A stretch of DNA of 64,000 nucleotides from UBA7672 sp044224605 (GTDB taxonomy: Bacteria; Pseudomonadota; Alphaproteobacteria; Caulobacterales; Hyphomonadaceae). The position numbers and the translations under genes were made by a program. This document shows positions 51,565 through 60,297 of this stretch, in pieces (position 1 is the first letter of the stretch; every line of letters starts with the position of its first letter). The notes under the pieces were generated by a model that was not told the DNA's origin, did no database searches, and saw only the letters and a program-made list of their open reading frames with translations. The stretch lies in NCBI GenBank assembly GCA_044224605.1, contig JBGAKC010000004.1, forward strand, positions 62,001 to 126,000. The letters are read 5' to 3'.

Positions 51565-51921
51565 TCAGCCGCGGAAGTCTCCATTCTCCCAGTAGGTGCG
51601 GCCGCTGGAGCGGTCGACGTAGTAATAGCGGCGGGAGTCGCGATCGTAGATTAGGTCGGAGCGCGAGGCGACCTGCCTGCCGCCGACGAAGCATCCGCCC
51701 TGTTCCTGGCAGCCGGTGTAGTAGCCGACGGCAGCGCCGAGTGCGCCGCCGATCAGGGCGCCTGAGAGATCGTCATCCGCGATCGCCGCGCCGGCCGCTG
51801 CACCGATGGCGCCGCCGATCGCTGCGTTGCGCTGCGATGGATCCCAGCTGTCCGTCGTCGAGCAGGCAGCGAGTGAGAGAGAAGCAACCGCAGCGCAGAA
51901 GATGGTTTTGAGAAGGGACAT
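51565..51921 (-). CDS. glycine-zipper lipoprotein
   Basis: A 118-residue envelope lipoprotein: signal peptide MSLLKTIFCAAVASLSLAAC (lipobox cysteine 20), then a glycine-zipper 2TM pair (AAIGGAIGAAAGAAIADDDL and ALIGGALGAAVGYYTGCQEQ), then a short C-terminal domain ending YYYVDRSSGRTYWENGDFRG. Gly-zipper proteins such as SlyB/Rcp insert as helical hairpins in the outer or inner membrane. ATG 51921 has AAGGGA upstream. It is not evidently linked to its neighbours. Confidence 0.85.
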   Translation of the reverse strand: MSLLKTIFCAAVASLSLAACSTTDSWDPSQRNAAIGGAIGAAAGAAIADDDLSGALIGGALGAAVGYYTGCQEQGGCFVGGRQVASRSDLIYDRDSRRYYYVDRSSGRTYWENGDFRG

Positions 51922-52145
51922 GGTCGGGCCTCGTGATCCGATCAGAAAGTCTGCGCGGACTAAACGAGGCGTGGCGGTGACGGTTCCGGTTCCATGCATA
52001 CAGCGTGCATGGAACATTTGTTCCGCATTGCAAGCGGTAAGGTTTCGCGCGGCTAATCTATACGAACGTCAAGGCGTTCAAGGCCGCGAAACCCCCGGAC
52101 GGTGTCGCCAGTGAAGCGGCGTTTCTTCATCGGCAAGGCGAAGTT

Positions 52146-52535
52146 TCAGAAAGCGAATGAAGAGGCGCGAGAGCAGGTGCTTCGCCTCCATGCGTGCGCG
52201 AGGAGCGCCAGGGCAGATGTGCGGCCGCCGTCGAGTTCGAGCATCGACGTGCGCTGGTTGTCCGGGAGGGAGAAGCCCTCTGGTACGGTGGCGCGGCGGC
52301 GGATGGCGATGGCGGAGGGTTCGGCCTTGTCCGGGTTCTTGAAGTGCGAGTTGTCGGGGAAGATCGCGCGGGCATCCGCCATGCGCATCACCAGCCTGGC
52401 GCCCGCGGCGTCATCGCAATGGATTGGGCATCGAGACCGGAGTTCTGGAAGCCGCGGGTGAGAGGCCCCCCGCGCGGACGGGTTTGCGGCGGTCAGGTCG
52501 AGGATGTGGAATGCGTTGTCGCAGGAGCCGGCCAC
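52146..52535 (-). CDS. possible protein of unknown function
   Basis: A 129-residue frame from GTG 52535 with an exact GGAGG six bases upstream, a good reason to consider it real. Stretches such as DNAFHILDLTAANPSARG and MRMADARAIFPDNSHFKNPD look like protein, whereas the part between them (SHPRLPELRSRCPIHCDD) and the basic end do not. The middle could be frameshifted: another frame continues ARG with GLSPAASRTPVSM. No family is recognised. It lies downstream of phoH on the same strand. Confidence 0.35.
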   Translation of the reverse strand: MAGSCDNAFHILDLTAANPSARGASHPRLPELRSRCPIHCDDAAGARLVMRMADARAIFPDNSHFKNPDKAEPSAIAIRRRATVPEGFSLPDNQRTSMLELDGGRTSALALLAHAWRRSTCSRASSFAF

Positions 52536-52631
52536 GGCCAACCTCCGTGTGCAACTTCTGACTACAACTTATGGTTGTGTGCATTAGCAAATCAATCCCT
52601 CCGCCGGCGCGCCGGGGAGGGATTGGGTGTG

Positions 52632-53468
52632 TTAGAGAACGTCGAGCATCTTCGCGACGAGCGGGTGGCGGACCACGTCGGCCTGTTGCAGACGGACGAC
52701 GCCGATATCGCCCTTCATGCTCTCGATCTTGTCGGCGATAGGGGCGAGGCCGGACATCTCGGGGAGAAGGTCGGACTGCGCCGGGTCGCCGGTGACGATC
52801 ATCTTGGAGTTCCAGCCGAGGCGGGTGAGGATCATCTTGAGCTGGACATAGGTGCAGTTCTGCGCCTCATCAACGACGATGAAGGCGTTGTTCAGCGTGC
52901 GGCCGCGCATGAAGCCGACTGAGGCGATCTCGATCTGGCCTTCGGCGATCATGGCCTTGACCTGCTTGGCGGACATCCGGTCCTGCAGCGCGTCGTAGAG
53001 CGGGCGGAGGTAAGGGGCGAGCTTCTCTTCCATGTCGCCGGGGAGGAAGCCGATGTTCTCGCCGGCGTCGACCGCGGGGCGGCAGAGGACGATGCGGCCG
53101 ATCTTGCCGGCGCGCAGGGCGTCAACCGCCTTGGCGATGGCGATGTAGGTCTTGCCGGTGCCGGCGGGGCCGAGGGCGAGGACGAGGTTCGACGTATCGA
53201 TCGCCTCCATCAGGCGCGCCTGGCCTTCGGATTTCGGCTGGATATTCTTGACGTAAGCTTGCTCGCGCGCCGGTTCGCGGTGTTGCTGCTGCTGGTTGTG
53301 ATGGTCGTTGGCGGCCTGGCGTTTCTTCTTTCGCGGTTGATAGCGGCCGTCGTCGGCTATCGGGTCCCAGCCTCCCTCGATGACATTGAGATGAACGCCT
53401 CCGGAGTTCCGGCCATCACGCGCGTCGTATTCGGCGCGGATGCGGCGGACAGCGGAACGTTTTGCCAT
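52632..53468 (-). CDS. PhoH-like ATPase
   Basis: A 278-residue cytosolic P-loop ATPase of the PhoH group, thought to act in RNA metabolism. The N-terminus is basic and Gln/His-rich (QPRKKKRQAANDHHNQQQQH). The core shows Walker A LALGPAGTGKTYIAIAKAVD, then PAVDAGENIGFLPGDMEEKL, Walker B AFIVVDEAQNCTYVQLKMIL and sensor text MIVTGDPAQSDLL. The ATG at 53468 has AGGAG seven bases upstream; the frame is open to 53663 but that part is leader. A terminator-like hairpin is in the leader 33 bp ahead of the start. Confidence 0.92.
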   Translation of the reverse strand: MAKRSAVRRIRAEYDARDGRNSGGVHLNVIEGGWDPIADDGRYQPRKKKRQAANDHHNQQQQHREPAREQAYVKNIQPKSEGQARLMEAIDTSNLVLALGPAGTGKTYIAIAKAVDALRAGKIGRIVLCRPAVDAGENIGFLPGDMEEKLAPYLRPLYDALQDRMSAKQVKAMIAEGQIEIASVGFMRGRTLNNAFIVVDEAQNCTYVQLKMILTRLGWNSKMIVTGDPAQSDLLPEMSGLAPIADKIESMKGDIGVVRLQQADVVRHPLVAKMLDVL

Positions 53469-53805
53469 GGAGGTACTCCTCGGTTGAAGGCAGACGACGA
53501 AACAAAAACGCCGCGGACCATCGAAGGGCCGCGGCGTGGAAAAAGCCGGAAAGCAGGGGATGCCGGGGGTGGCGGCGTCCGCCTCGTCAGGCGGGCTGCG
53601 TCTGCGGATGATGTGACCGGTGGCGGTCGCTTCAATCCCGTATCCCCGTTCTTCAGGGCTCAAGGCCCCGAATCAGCTTCCCTAGGAGTAGACTAGTTCC
53701 AGCTTAACGGAACTATAAAGAGACAGTTCCGCGCAGATGACTCCGCGGGGCATATTTTGCAGTTGTGTGACTCAAAAGCAGGCATCGGCGCCCGGGAGTG
53801 ATGGA
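53469..53805. other. 337-bp divergent intergenic region between phoH and the carbonic anhydrase gene
   Basis: It contains the phoH leader with a terminator-like hairpin (53501-53537) and, toward the right, an A/T-richer stretch around 53690-53725 (AACGGAACTATAAAG) where divergent promoters may lie. Open frames reaching into the region from phoH have no protein character. Confidence 0.55.
53501..53537 (-). terminator. terminator-like hairpin in the phoH leader
   Basis: ACGCCGCGG-N12-CCGCGGCGT, perfect 9-bp arms; on the minus strand it is followed directly by TTTTGTTTCG. It sits 33 bp before the phoH start codon with no minus-strand gene upstream, so it would end the transcript before phoH unless bypassed. 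Confidence 0.65.
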
Positions 53806-54327
53806 ATGGCGGTCTACGAACTCGACGGCGTGCGGCCCGAACTCGATCCGGACAGCTGGGTGGCGGAGAACGCCGTGGTGCTTGGCCGGGTGGTTCTGAA
53901 GAAGGATGCGAGCGTCTGGTTCGGGGCAACGCTGCGCGGGGACAATGATCCGATCGTCATTGGTGAAGGATCGAACGTGCAGGACGGGTCCGTGCTGCAC
54001 ACCGATGTCGGTCAGCCGCTGACGATCGGGAAGCACGTGACTATCGGGCATATGGTGATGCTGCACGGGTGCGAGATCGGGGATGGGTCGCTGGTCGGGA
54101 TCGGGTCGATCATCCTGAATGGCGCGAAGATCGGGAAGAACTGCTTGATCGGGGCGAACTCGCTGATCACCGAAGGCAAGGTGATCCCCGATGGCTCGAT
54201 GGTGATGGGCGCGCCGGGGAAGGTAGTGCGCGAGCTGAGCGAGCAACAGATCCAGATGATGCAGGCGGGGTCGCATCATTATGTCGAGAACTGGAAGCGC
54301 TATTCGCGCGGGCTGAAGCGTCTCTAG
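53806..54327 (+). CDS. gamma-carbonic anhydrase family protein
   Basis: A 173-residue left-handed beta-helix trimer protein. The hexapeptide repeats run from NAVVLGRVVLKKDASVWFGA to KIGKNCLIGANSLITEGK. Three zinc ligands are His 65 (SVLHTD), His 82 and His 87 (GHMVMLHGC), and RGDNDPIVIGEGSNVQDGS is the canonical gamma-class text. These proteins hydrate CO2 or act as structural homologues (PaaY/YrdA). ATG 53806 is preferred; another ATG five bases upstream is out of frame. It is divergent from phoH. Confidence 0.92.
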   Translation: MAVYELDGVRPELDPDSWVAENAVVLGRVVLKKDASVWFGATLRGDNDPIVIGEGSNVQDGSVLHTDVGQPLTIGKHVTIGHMVMLHGCEIGDGSLVGIGSIILNGAKIGKNCLIGANSLITEGKVIPDGSMVMGAPGKVVRELSEQQIQMMQAGSHHYVENWKRYSRGLKRL

Positions 54328-54411
54328 CCAGTCACTGAAAAGAATCTTCCGTCATCTGCATCCAAATGGCTGCCCCGCGCCCTCCTGTCATCGGATCATA
54401 CGGAGGTCGGC

Positions 54412-54756
54412 ATGCGGTGGAGGATGGGTGTGGCGTCGTTTCTGGCGCCGGTGGCGGTGGTGATGTCGGCGATGGCGCAGACGCCGGGGTCGGACACGGT
54501 GAAGGCCATGGTGGAGAAGGGGGCGACGTTCCTGATCGATGGGATCGCCTACGCATTCGAGCCTCAGCCGGACGGGCGCTATGACGGTGGGCAGGACGGC
54601 GGAGCCGGGACGTACCGCGTGGACGGCAAGGCGCTGTGCCTGACGCCGCAGACTTACAGGCAGGAAATCTGCTTCATGTGTCCGGATGGGAAGAAGTCCG
54701 GCGACACGTTCGAGGTGGACGGGGTGCGCGGGAGCGCGATCGCGACGATCCGCTAG
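54412..54756 (+). CDS. small exported protein
   Basis: A 114-residue protein with signal peptide MRWRMGVASFLAPVAVVMSA (cleaved near AMA-QTP). The mature part is a small beta-rich domain (TFLIDGIAYAFEPQPDGRYD; GAGTYRVDGKALCLTPQTYR) with three cysteines in LC-x9-C-x2-C. A resemblance to small periplasmic lysozyme-inhibitor-like domains is possible but weak. Its TAG stop shares CTAG (54753-54756) with the stop of the convergent gene. Confidence 0.65.
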   Translation: MRWRMGVASFLAPVAVVMSAMAQTPGSDTVKAMVEKGATFLIDGIAYAFEPQPDGRYDGGQDGGAGTYRVDGKALCLTPQTYRQEICFMCPDGKKSGDTFEVDGVRGSAIATIR

Positions 54757-55577
54757 AGGTTGTACTCTTTGCGGAAGGCCTCGAACGGCGCTTTCGTGAT
54801 CAGGACGTTGTACGGGAAGGCGCGCCAGGGCTCGGCTGGGTCAAGTGCTTTCAGGTTCGCGATGAAAGGCTCGGCGGTCTTCGGTTTCAGCGCGCCGCGG
54901 AAATCCAGGAACTGACCCCAGGTGGAGAGGCCGTGAGTGGGGCGCGGACCGATCCTTGGCGTACGCGAGTTGGCGTAGGCGGCCGGGAAGAGGCGGCGAT
55001 AGGCGTCCAGGTTGTAAAGCCAGGACGCGCCTTCGATGAATGTCGTTTCGGGCCAGCGCCGGGCGACGAAGCCGAACATGGCGGTGAGGTCGGCGCGGCG
55101 TTGCGGAATGTTGGCGGCGTCGAGCGGGCCGATGGCGTCGCTGTTGGCGCGGTTGCGAAAATGGATGCGGACTGTGCCGTTGGCGTCTACGGCCTCGCAG
55201 GCAAAGTGCTTGCCGAACGGGAAACGTTCCTTCGGCCAGCCGTCGAACGGACGCGCGGCGTACGCCGTGATGAGATGATCGAGGCGTTCTGTCTTGTCAG
55301 CGATCGCGGCGGTGTCGTGGGCGAGCGCGAGGAAGGCGGGATCGGGCGCCATCTTGCCGAGGTTTCCATAGGCGAATAGGCGGTGGAAGTTGGTGTGCCA
55401 GGTGATGGCGTCGGGCAAGGGAATGCTTGCGCGTTCCGACAGGGCGTCGGCGTAGAGCAACTGCACGCCGAAGAAACCGCGGGCGATCTCGGCGCTCGTG
55501 ATTCCCTTTGCGGCTATGTCCTGGGCGTCTGTCACCGGAACTGTATCCGTCGTTGAGCTGGGCGAAGGTGGCGTCAC
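54753..55577 (-). CDS. hypothetical protein
   Basis: A 274-residue soluble protein that I do not recognise. Text such as IPLPDAITWHTNFHRLFAYG, LITAYAARPFDGWPKERFPF, TFIEGASWLYNLDAYRRLFP and HGLSTWGQFLDFRGALKPKT indicates a globular, well-conserved-looking protein rather than a chance frame. The Trp/His/Phe-rich motifs hint at an enzyme or binding protein. A GTG at 55577 is used; a second GTG at 55535 is possible. It is divergent from the LLM oxidoreductase with only about 25 bp between starts. Confidence 0.75.
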   Translation of the reverse strand: MTPPSPSSTTDTVPVTDAQDIAAKGITSAEIARGFFGVQLLYADALSERASIPLPDAITWHTNFHRLFAYGNLGKMAPDPAFLALAHDTAAIADKTERLDHLITAYAARPFDGWPKERFPFGKHFACEAVDANGTVRIHFRNRANSDAIGPLDAANIPQRRADLTAMFGFVARRWPETTFIEGASWLYNLDAYRRLFPAAYANSRTPRIGPRPTHGLSTWGQFLDFRGALKPKTAEPFIANLKALDPAEPWRAFPYNVLITKAPFEAFRKEYNL

Positions 55578-55602
55578 GCGCCGTATCGCCTATATCTCCC
55601 GC

Positions 55603-56577
55603 ATGGCAAAGCTTTCCGTTCTTGATCTGGCGCCGATTGTCGAGGGTTCGACCACGAAGCAGGCGCTGGAGAACAGCCTTGATCTAGCGCGGCATGCGGA
55701 GCGGCTGGGCTATCGTCGCTTCTGGCTGGCCGAGCATCACAACATGCCGGGTATCGCCTCGGCGGCGACGGCTGTGATGATCGCGCATGTGGCGGCGGGC
55801 ACCTCGAGCATACGCGTGGGGGCGGGCGGGATCATGTTGCCCAATCATGCGCCGCTGATGGTGGCGGAGGCGTTCGGGACGCTGGCGGAACTGCATCCGG
55901 GACGGATCGATCTCGGGCTGGGCCGTGCGCCGGGTACCGACCAGGCGACGATGCGGGCGCTGCGCCGCTACATGGGCGGGGCGGACACGTTCCCGCAGGA
56001 TGTGGTCGAGCTGATGGGATGGTTCGACCCGCCAGTGCCGGGACAGACGATCATGGCTGTGCCGGGGAATGGCGCGGTAGTGGAGATGTGGATTTTGGGC
56101 TCGTCGCTCTTTGGCGCGCAGCTGGCGGCGCATCTCGGGCTGCCCTACGCGTTCGCCTCGCACTTCGCGCCGGGCGACATGATGGGCGCGATCCAGATCT
56201 ATCGCGAGCGGTTCAAGCCCTCGCCGCGGCTGCAGGAGCCCTATGTGATGCTGGGACTCAATGTGATCGCGGCGGAGACGGACGAGGATGCGAAGCTTCA
56301 GTTCACCTCGATCCAGCAGGCGTTCGCAAACTTGCGGATGGGCCGGCCGGGCAAGATGCCGCCGCCGAAGGCTGATCTCCAGCTCGACCCGATGGTGGAG
56401 CACGGGATCGCGCAGGCGCTGTCGTGCTCAGTCGTTGGTGGGCCGGAGAAGGTGAAGGCGGGGATTGCGGAGTTCATCGCGCGCACGGGCGCCGACGAAT
56501 TGATGGTGACAGGCTCGATCTGGGATCATGCAAAGCGGAAGCGGAGCTTCGAGATCGCGGCGGGGTCGATCAGCTAG
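55603..56577 (+). CDS. LLM class flavin-dependent oxidoreductase
   Basis: A 324-residue bacterial luciferase-like (LLM) monooxygenase/reductase of the YhbW/alkanal group: MAKLSVLDLAPIVEGSTTKQ, RFWLAEHHNMPGIASAATAV, RVGAGGIMLPNHAPLMVAEA, RIDLGLGRAPGTDQATMRAL and the C-terminal ADELMVTGSIWDHAKRKRSF. It uses reduced FMN or F420-like cofactor; the substrate is unknown. The ATG at 55603 starts the family domain, and no clear ribosome site precedes it, so the message may be leaderless. Its stop shares CTAG with that of the convergent helicase gene. Confidence 0.9.
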   Translation: MAKLSVLDLAPIVEGSTTKQALENSLDLARHAERLGYRRFWLAEHHNMPGIASAATAVMIAHVAAGTSSIRVGAGGIMLPNHAPLMVAEAFGTLAELHPGRIDLGLGRAPGTDQATMRALRRYMGGADTFPQDVVELMGWFDPPVPGQTIMAVPGNGAVVEMWILGSSLFGAQLAAHLGLPYAFASHFAPGDMMGAIQIYRERFKPSPRLQEPYVMLGLNVIAAETDEDAKLQFTSIQQAFANLRMGRPGKMPPPKADLQLDPMVEHGIAQALSCSVVGGPEKVKAGIAEFIARTGADELMVTGSIWDHAKRKRSFEIAAGSIS

Positions 56578-58844
56578 CCCCGCCGGTCGCGTTTGCCGGC
56601 GGGTCTGTCTTTGAACTTGCCGCCGGGTTTGCTGCCGAAGGATTTTCCACCGAACGGTTTGTCGCCGCGAGGTTTGAAAGGCTTGGCGCCTTTCGGGCCA
56701 CGAGGCTTGAAGCCTTCACCGCGCTGATCGTCGCGGGCGCGGCGTTCGGCGTGGCGGGCGTCGGCGTGTTGTGGGCGGTCGCGGTGCTCGGCGCGCTGCG
56801 GACGGGAGTCGGCTTCGGGAGACCAGGAGCGTTTGGCTGGTTCGGGCGTCACGGCCGGAATCTCACCTGCGGCGCGCGCGGCATCACGGCGCTGCTTGCG
56901 GTTGAGGCCGCTCGGATGGGCAGGCGGCGGGCCCTTGTACTGGACGGGCTCTGAGGGCGCCAGCGCTGCGTAGACCGGATCGGCAGCGAGCTTGGCCTGC
57001 TCGCGGTCGCGTTGCTGGTGGCGGGCGGCGCGGGCTTCCTCGCGGCCGGAGCGCTTGAAGTCGGAGCGCGGTTCGCGCGGCGGGCGATCGCCGAAGTCGC
57101 GCTTGGGCCGCGGGGGACGATCACCGAAGTCGCGTTTCTCGCGGGGCGCGCGGTCGGCGCGCTGGCCATCGTCGCGGCGGGCGCGGGCGGGGTGGACGTT
57201 GTCGCTCGCGTTCGGAGGCGTCGAGGGTTCGATCTGGACCTGGGTTTCGGTCATCGTCTGGATCGATTGCGCGAAGGCTTGGGCGGCATGGCCGGCGATC
57301 TCGACCTTGGTCTCGTTGGCGAAGATGCGGATCGGGCCGATCTCGTTGCGCGTGATGTTGCCGACGCGGCAGAGCAGCGGGAGGATCCATTTGGGGTCCG
57401 CGTTGCGCTCGCGGCCGACATTCATGCGGAACCAGACGCCGTCGCCTTCGGACTGCGCGAAGCCGCGTTCGGCGCGGGTGCGCGGGGCAGGGCGCTCGCC
57501 GGACTGGCGTTCGAGGTTCTGCGCGTTGCGCATGCGGCCGTCGTCGCTGACGTCTTCCGGCTCGGGGAGATCGTTGCGGAGGAGGCCCAGGAGGGCGCCG
57601 GCGAGCTGTTCGGCGCCGTGGCGTTCGGCGAGTTGTTTTGCGAGTTGCTGGTCGTCTTCCGAGATCGCGGCGGAGAGGGCCGGGTGATCAAGCAGGCGCT
57701 GGCGGTCCTGCGCGCGGATTTCGTCGGCGGTGGGTGGGCCACTCCACGTGGCTTCGATGTTGGCGGAGGCGAGGACCTGCTCGGTGCGGCGGCGCTTGGC
57801 GTGCGTGACGAGGAGGACGGACGTGCCCTTCTTGCCCGCGCGGCCGGTGCGGCCGGAGCGGTGGAGGAGGGTCGCCTTGTTCGAGGGCAGATCGGCATGA
57901 ATGACGAGGCCGAGGTCGGGCAGGTCGAGGCCGCGGGCGGCGACGTCGGTGGCGACGCAGACTTTCGCGTGGCCGTCGCGAAGAGCCTGCAGGGCGTCGT
58001 TGCGTTCGCGCTGGCCCATCTCGCCGGAGAGGCCGACGGCGTGGAAGCCGCGCTCGCGCAGGGATGCGTGCAGGTGACGGACGGCTTCGCGGGTGTGGCA
58101 GAAGACGAGTGCGCGGCCGGCTTCGAAATAGCGCAGCACGTTGACGACGGCGCGTTCGGTGTCGCCGGGCGAGACGCGCATGGCGCGGTAGTCGATGTCG
58201 CCGTGCGGTTCGGTGGCGCTGGTGGTGTCGATGCGGATGGCGTCGCGCTGGTAGTTCTTCGCGAGCATGGCGATACCGCGCGCGATGGTGGCGGAGAACA
58301 GCAGCGTGCGGCGATCGTCCGGCGTCGCCTTCAGCAGCGTCTCGAGTTCCTCGCGGAAGCCGAGGTCGAGCATCTCGTCGGCTTCGTCGAGGACGGCGGC
58401 TTTGAGTTCGGAGAGGTCGAGATAGCCCTTGTCGAGGTGGTCGCAGAGGCGGCCCGGCGTGCCGATGACGATGTGGGCGCCGCGCTCAAGCTGGCCCTGC
58501 TCGGCGCGCACGCTCATGCCGCCGACGCACTGGACGATACGAGCGCCGGTGTCAGCGTAGAGCCATTCGAACTCACGGGCGATCTGCATGGCGAGTTCGC
58601 GCGTCGGGGCGATGATGAGGGCGAGCGGCTGGGTCGCGCGATCAAAACGATCGGCGTCGCCGAGGAGCGTGGAGGCGAGCGCGAGGCCGAAGGCGACGGT
58701 CTTGCCCGATCCGGTCTGGGCGGAGACGAGGAGGTCGGCGGCCTTGTCGGCTTCGGTGACGGCAAGCTGGACGGAGGTCGGCTCGGCATAGCCACGCGCG
58801 GCGAGGGCGCGGTCGAGCGCGGGGTGAACGGCGGGGAAGGGCAT
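56574..58844 (-). CDS. DEAD-box RNA helicase with DbpA-like RNA-binding domain and basic tail
   Basis: A 756-residue ATP-dependent RNA helicase of the CsdA/DbpA-like group, probably for ribosome assembly or RNA remodelling. Motifs: Q motif (EPTSVQLAV), AQTGSGKT, PTREL, GTPGRL, DEAD (AVLDEADEMLDLG), SAT, ARGLDLP and HRSGRTGRAG. A DbpA-type RNA-binding domain (GVWFRMNVGRERNADPKWIL, then IGPIRIFANETKVEIAG) follows near residues 475-545. The long basic tail has two RDFGDRPPR repeats and many Lys/Arg/Gly runs (GGKSFGSKPGGKF). Its 224-bp upstream region could host a long cold-responsive leader. Confidence 0.93.
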   Translation of the reverse strand: MPFPAVHPALDRALAARGYAEPTSVQLAVTEADKAADLLVSAQTGSGKTVAFGLALASTLLGDADRFDRATQPLALIIAPTRELAMQIAREFEWLYADTGARIVQCVGGMSVRAEQGQLERGAHIVIGTPGRLCDHLDKGYLDLSELKAAVLDEADEMLDLGFREELETLLKATPDDRRTLLFSATIARGIAMLAKNYQRDAIRIDTTSATEPHGDIDYRAMRVSPGDTERAVVNVLRYFEAGRALVFCHTREAVRHLHASLRERGFHAVGLSGEMGQRERNDALQALRDGHAKVCVATDVAARGLDLPDLGLVIHADLPSNKATLLHRSGRTGRAGKKGTSVLLVTHAKRRRTEQVLASANIEATWSGPPTADEIRAQDRQRLLDHPALSAAISEDDQQLAKQLAERHGAEQLAGALLGLLRNDLPEPEDVSDDGRMRNAQNLERQSGERPAPRTRAERGFAQSEGDGVWFRMNVGRERNADPKWILPLLCRVGNITRNEIGPIRIFANETKVEIAGHAAQAFAQSIQTMTETQVQIEPSTPPNASDNVHPARARRDDGQRADRAPREKRDFGDRPPRPKRDFGDRPPREPRSDFKRSGREEARAARHQQRDREQAKLAADPVYAALAPSEPVQYKGPPPAHPSGLNRKQRRDAARAAGEIPAVTPEPAKRSWSPEADSRPQRAEHRDRPQHADARHAERRARDDQRGEGFKPRGPKGAKPFKPRGDKPFGGKSFGSKPGGKFKDRPAGKRDRRG

Positions 58845-59067
58845 TGGAGTTCGTTTCGTATCGGGCGGGCCGTCCCGTTTGCGGGGTACAGGGCGCAGGT
58901 GGGGAGGCCGGGTCTGGCGGGGGCCCGTGTACAGGAAAACCGGCTAAAAGCCAGCGGATAAAGCGGCGCAGGGGATGTCAGGGTAAACAGGTTTCGCCTT
59001 TGAAATGGGGCTTTATGGCGTTATCGCAAGGATCGTCCAGGGCCCGTAGCCAGAGAATGCCTGCGTC

Positions 59068-60207
59068 ATGAAAGCCGCTTCAGCGCTTGATTACCGCGAA
59101 ATGGCGCGGCGCCGGCTGCCGCGCTTCCTGTTCGATTACATGGATGGCGGCTCATATGACGAGCAGACGCTGGCGGCGAACCGGGAGGACCTGAAGCGCA
59201 TTGCGTTGCGTCAGCGAATACTGCGCGATGTGTCGGGGATCGACCTGTCGGCGACGCTGTTCGGGCAGAAGATGAACATGCCGGTGGCGCTGGCGCCGGT
59301 CGGCCTGGCGGGCATGCTGGCGCGGCGCGGCGAGGTGCAGGCGGCGCGGGCGGCGGAAGAGGCGGGCGTGCCGTTCACGCTGTCGACCGTGTCGGTCTGC
59401 GATATGGGCGAAGTCGTCCGCAGCGTGAAGAAGCCGATCTGGTTCCAGCTCTACATGATCCGCGACCGCGGCTTCATGCGCGACATGATGGCGAAGGCGA
59501 AACAGTCCGGTTGTTCGGCCATGCTGTTCACGGTGGACATGCCGGTGGCGGGATCGCGGTATCGCGATCGCCGGTCGGGCATGTCGGGCGCGCCGGGATT
59601 TCTGGGCGCCACGCGGCGCGCCTTCCAGGCGGCGCAGCATCCGGCGTGGGCGTGGGATGTCGGCCTGCTGGGCGGGCCGCATCATCTGGGCAATGTCGCG
59701 CCGACGCTGAAGGGCCGGACCGGACTCGAGGATTTCTTCCGCTGGCTGGGCGACAATTTCGATCCGGCGATTTCGTGGAAGGATCTGGACTTCATCCGGC
59801 AGGAGTGGACGGGACCTCTGATCCTGAAGGGCATCCTCGATGCGGAAGATGCACGCGAAGCTGTGAAGCAGGGCGTCGATGGGATTGTGGTGTCCAACCA
59901 TGGCGGGCGGCAACTGGATGGCGTCATGTCAGCGGCGCGGGCGCTGCCGGCGATTGCTGATGCGGTGGGCGATCAGCTGACCGTGCTGGCCGATGGCGGC
60001 GTGCGATCGGGGCTGGATGTGGTCCGGATGCTAGCGCTGGGCGCGAAGGGTGTGCTGCTTGGGCGAGCCTGGGCCTATGCTCTTGGTGGCGCAGGGCAGG
60101 CTGGCGTGAGTCACGTGCTGCAGCTGATCGACGCCGAGATGCGTGTAGCGATGTCGCTGACAGGTGTAACGCGCATCAACGCCATCAGCCGAGAAAACCT
60201 TGCCTGA
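59068..60207 (+). CDS. lldD: L-lactate dehydrogenase (FMN, alpha-hydroxyacid oxidase family)
   Basis: Membrane-associated flavoenzyme that oxidises L-lactate to pyruvate and passes electrons to quinone. Its 379 residues are typical. It starts ALDYREMARRRLPRFLFDYM; FMN/substrate residues appear in PVALAPVGLAGMLARRGEV, FTLSTVSVCDMGEV, FQLYMIRDRGF, and the catalytic histidine/arginine in VSNHGGRQLDGVMSAARALP. The end holds LADGGVRSGLDVVRMLALGA and GVLLGRAWAYALGG. Membrane loop text between residues about 175 and 220 fits LldD rather than soluble oxidases. No LldR-type regulator is adjacent. Confidence 0.93.
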   Translation: MKAASALDYREMARRRLPRFLFDYMDGGSYDEQTLAANREDLKRIALRQRILRDVSGIDLSATLFGQKMNMPVALAPVGLAGMLARRGEVQAARAAEEAGVPFTLSTVSVCDMGEVVRSVKKPIWFQLYMIRDRGFMRDMMAKAKQSGCSAMLFTVDMPVAGSRYRDRRSGMSGAPGFLGATRRAFQAAQHPAWAWDVGLLGGPHHLGNVAPTLKGRTGLEDFFRWLGDNFDPAISWKDLDFIRQEWTGPLILKGILDAEDAREAVKQGVDGIVVSNHGGRQLDGVMSAARALPAIADAVGDQLTVLADGGVRSGLDVVRMLALGAKGVLLGRAWAYALGGAGQAGVSHVLQLIDAEMRVAMSLTGVTRINAISRENLA

Positions 60208-60297
60208 CGAAAGCCGGTAATCCGGGGGTCGCGTCTCCCCCGAACGTCTGCTATTTACAGTCCAGCCCGACTGCAAATGACGGATATGAGGTTAGGG

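Noticed and set aside
57012..58961. A 649-codon plus-strand frame opposite the DEAD-box helicase
   Set aside because: Low-complexity Ala/Gly/Val/Glu translation, mirrors helicase codons; the minus strand has all helicase motifs.
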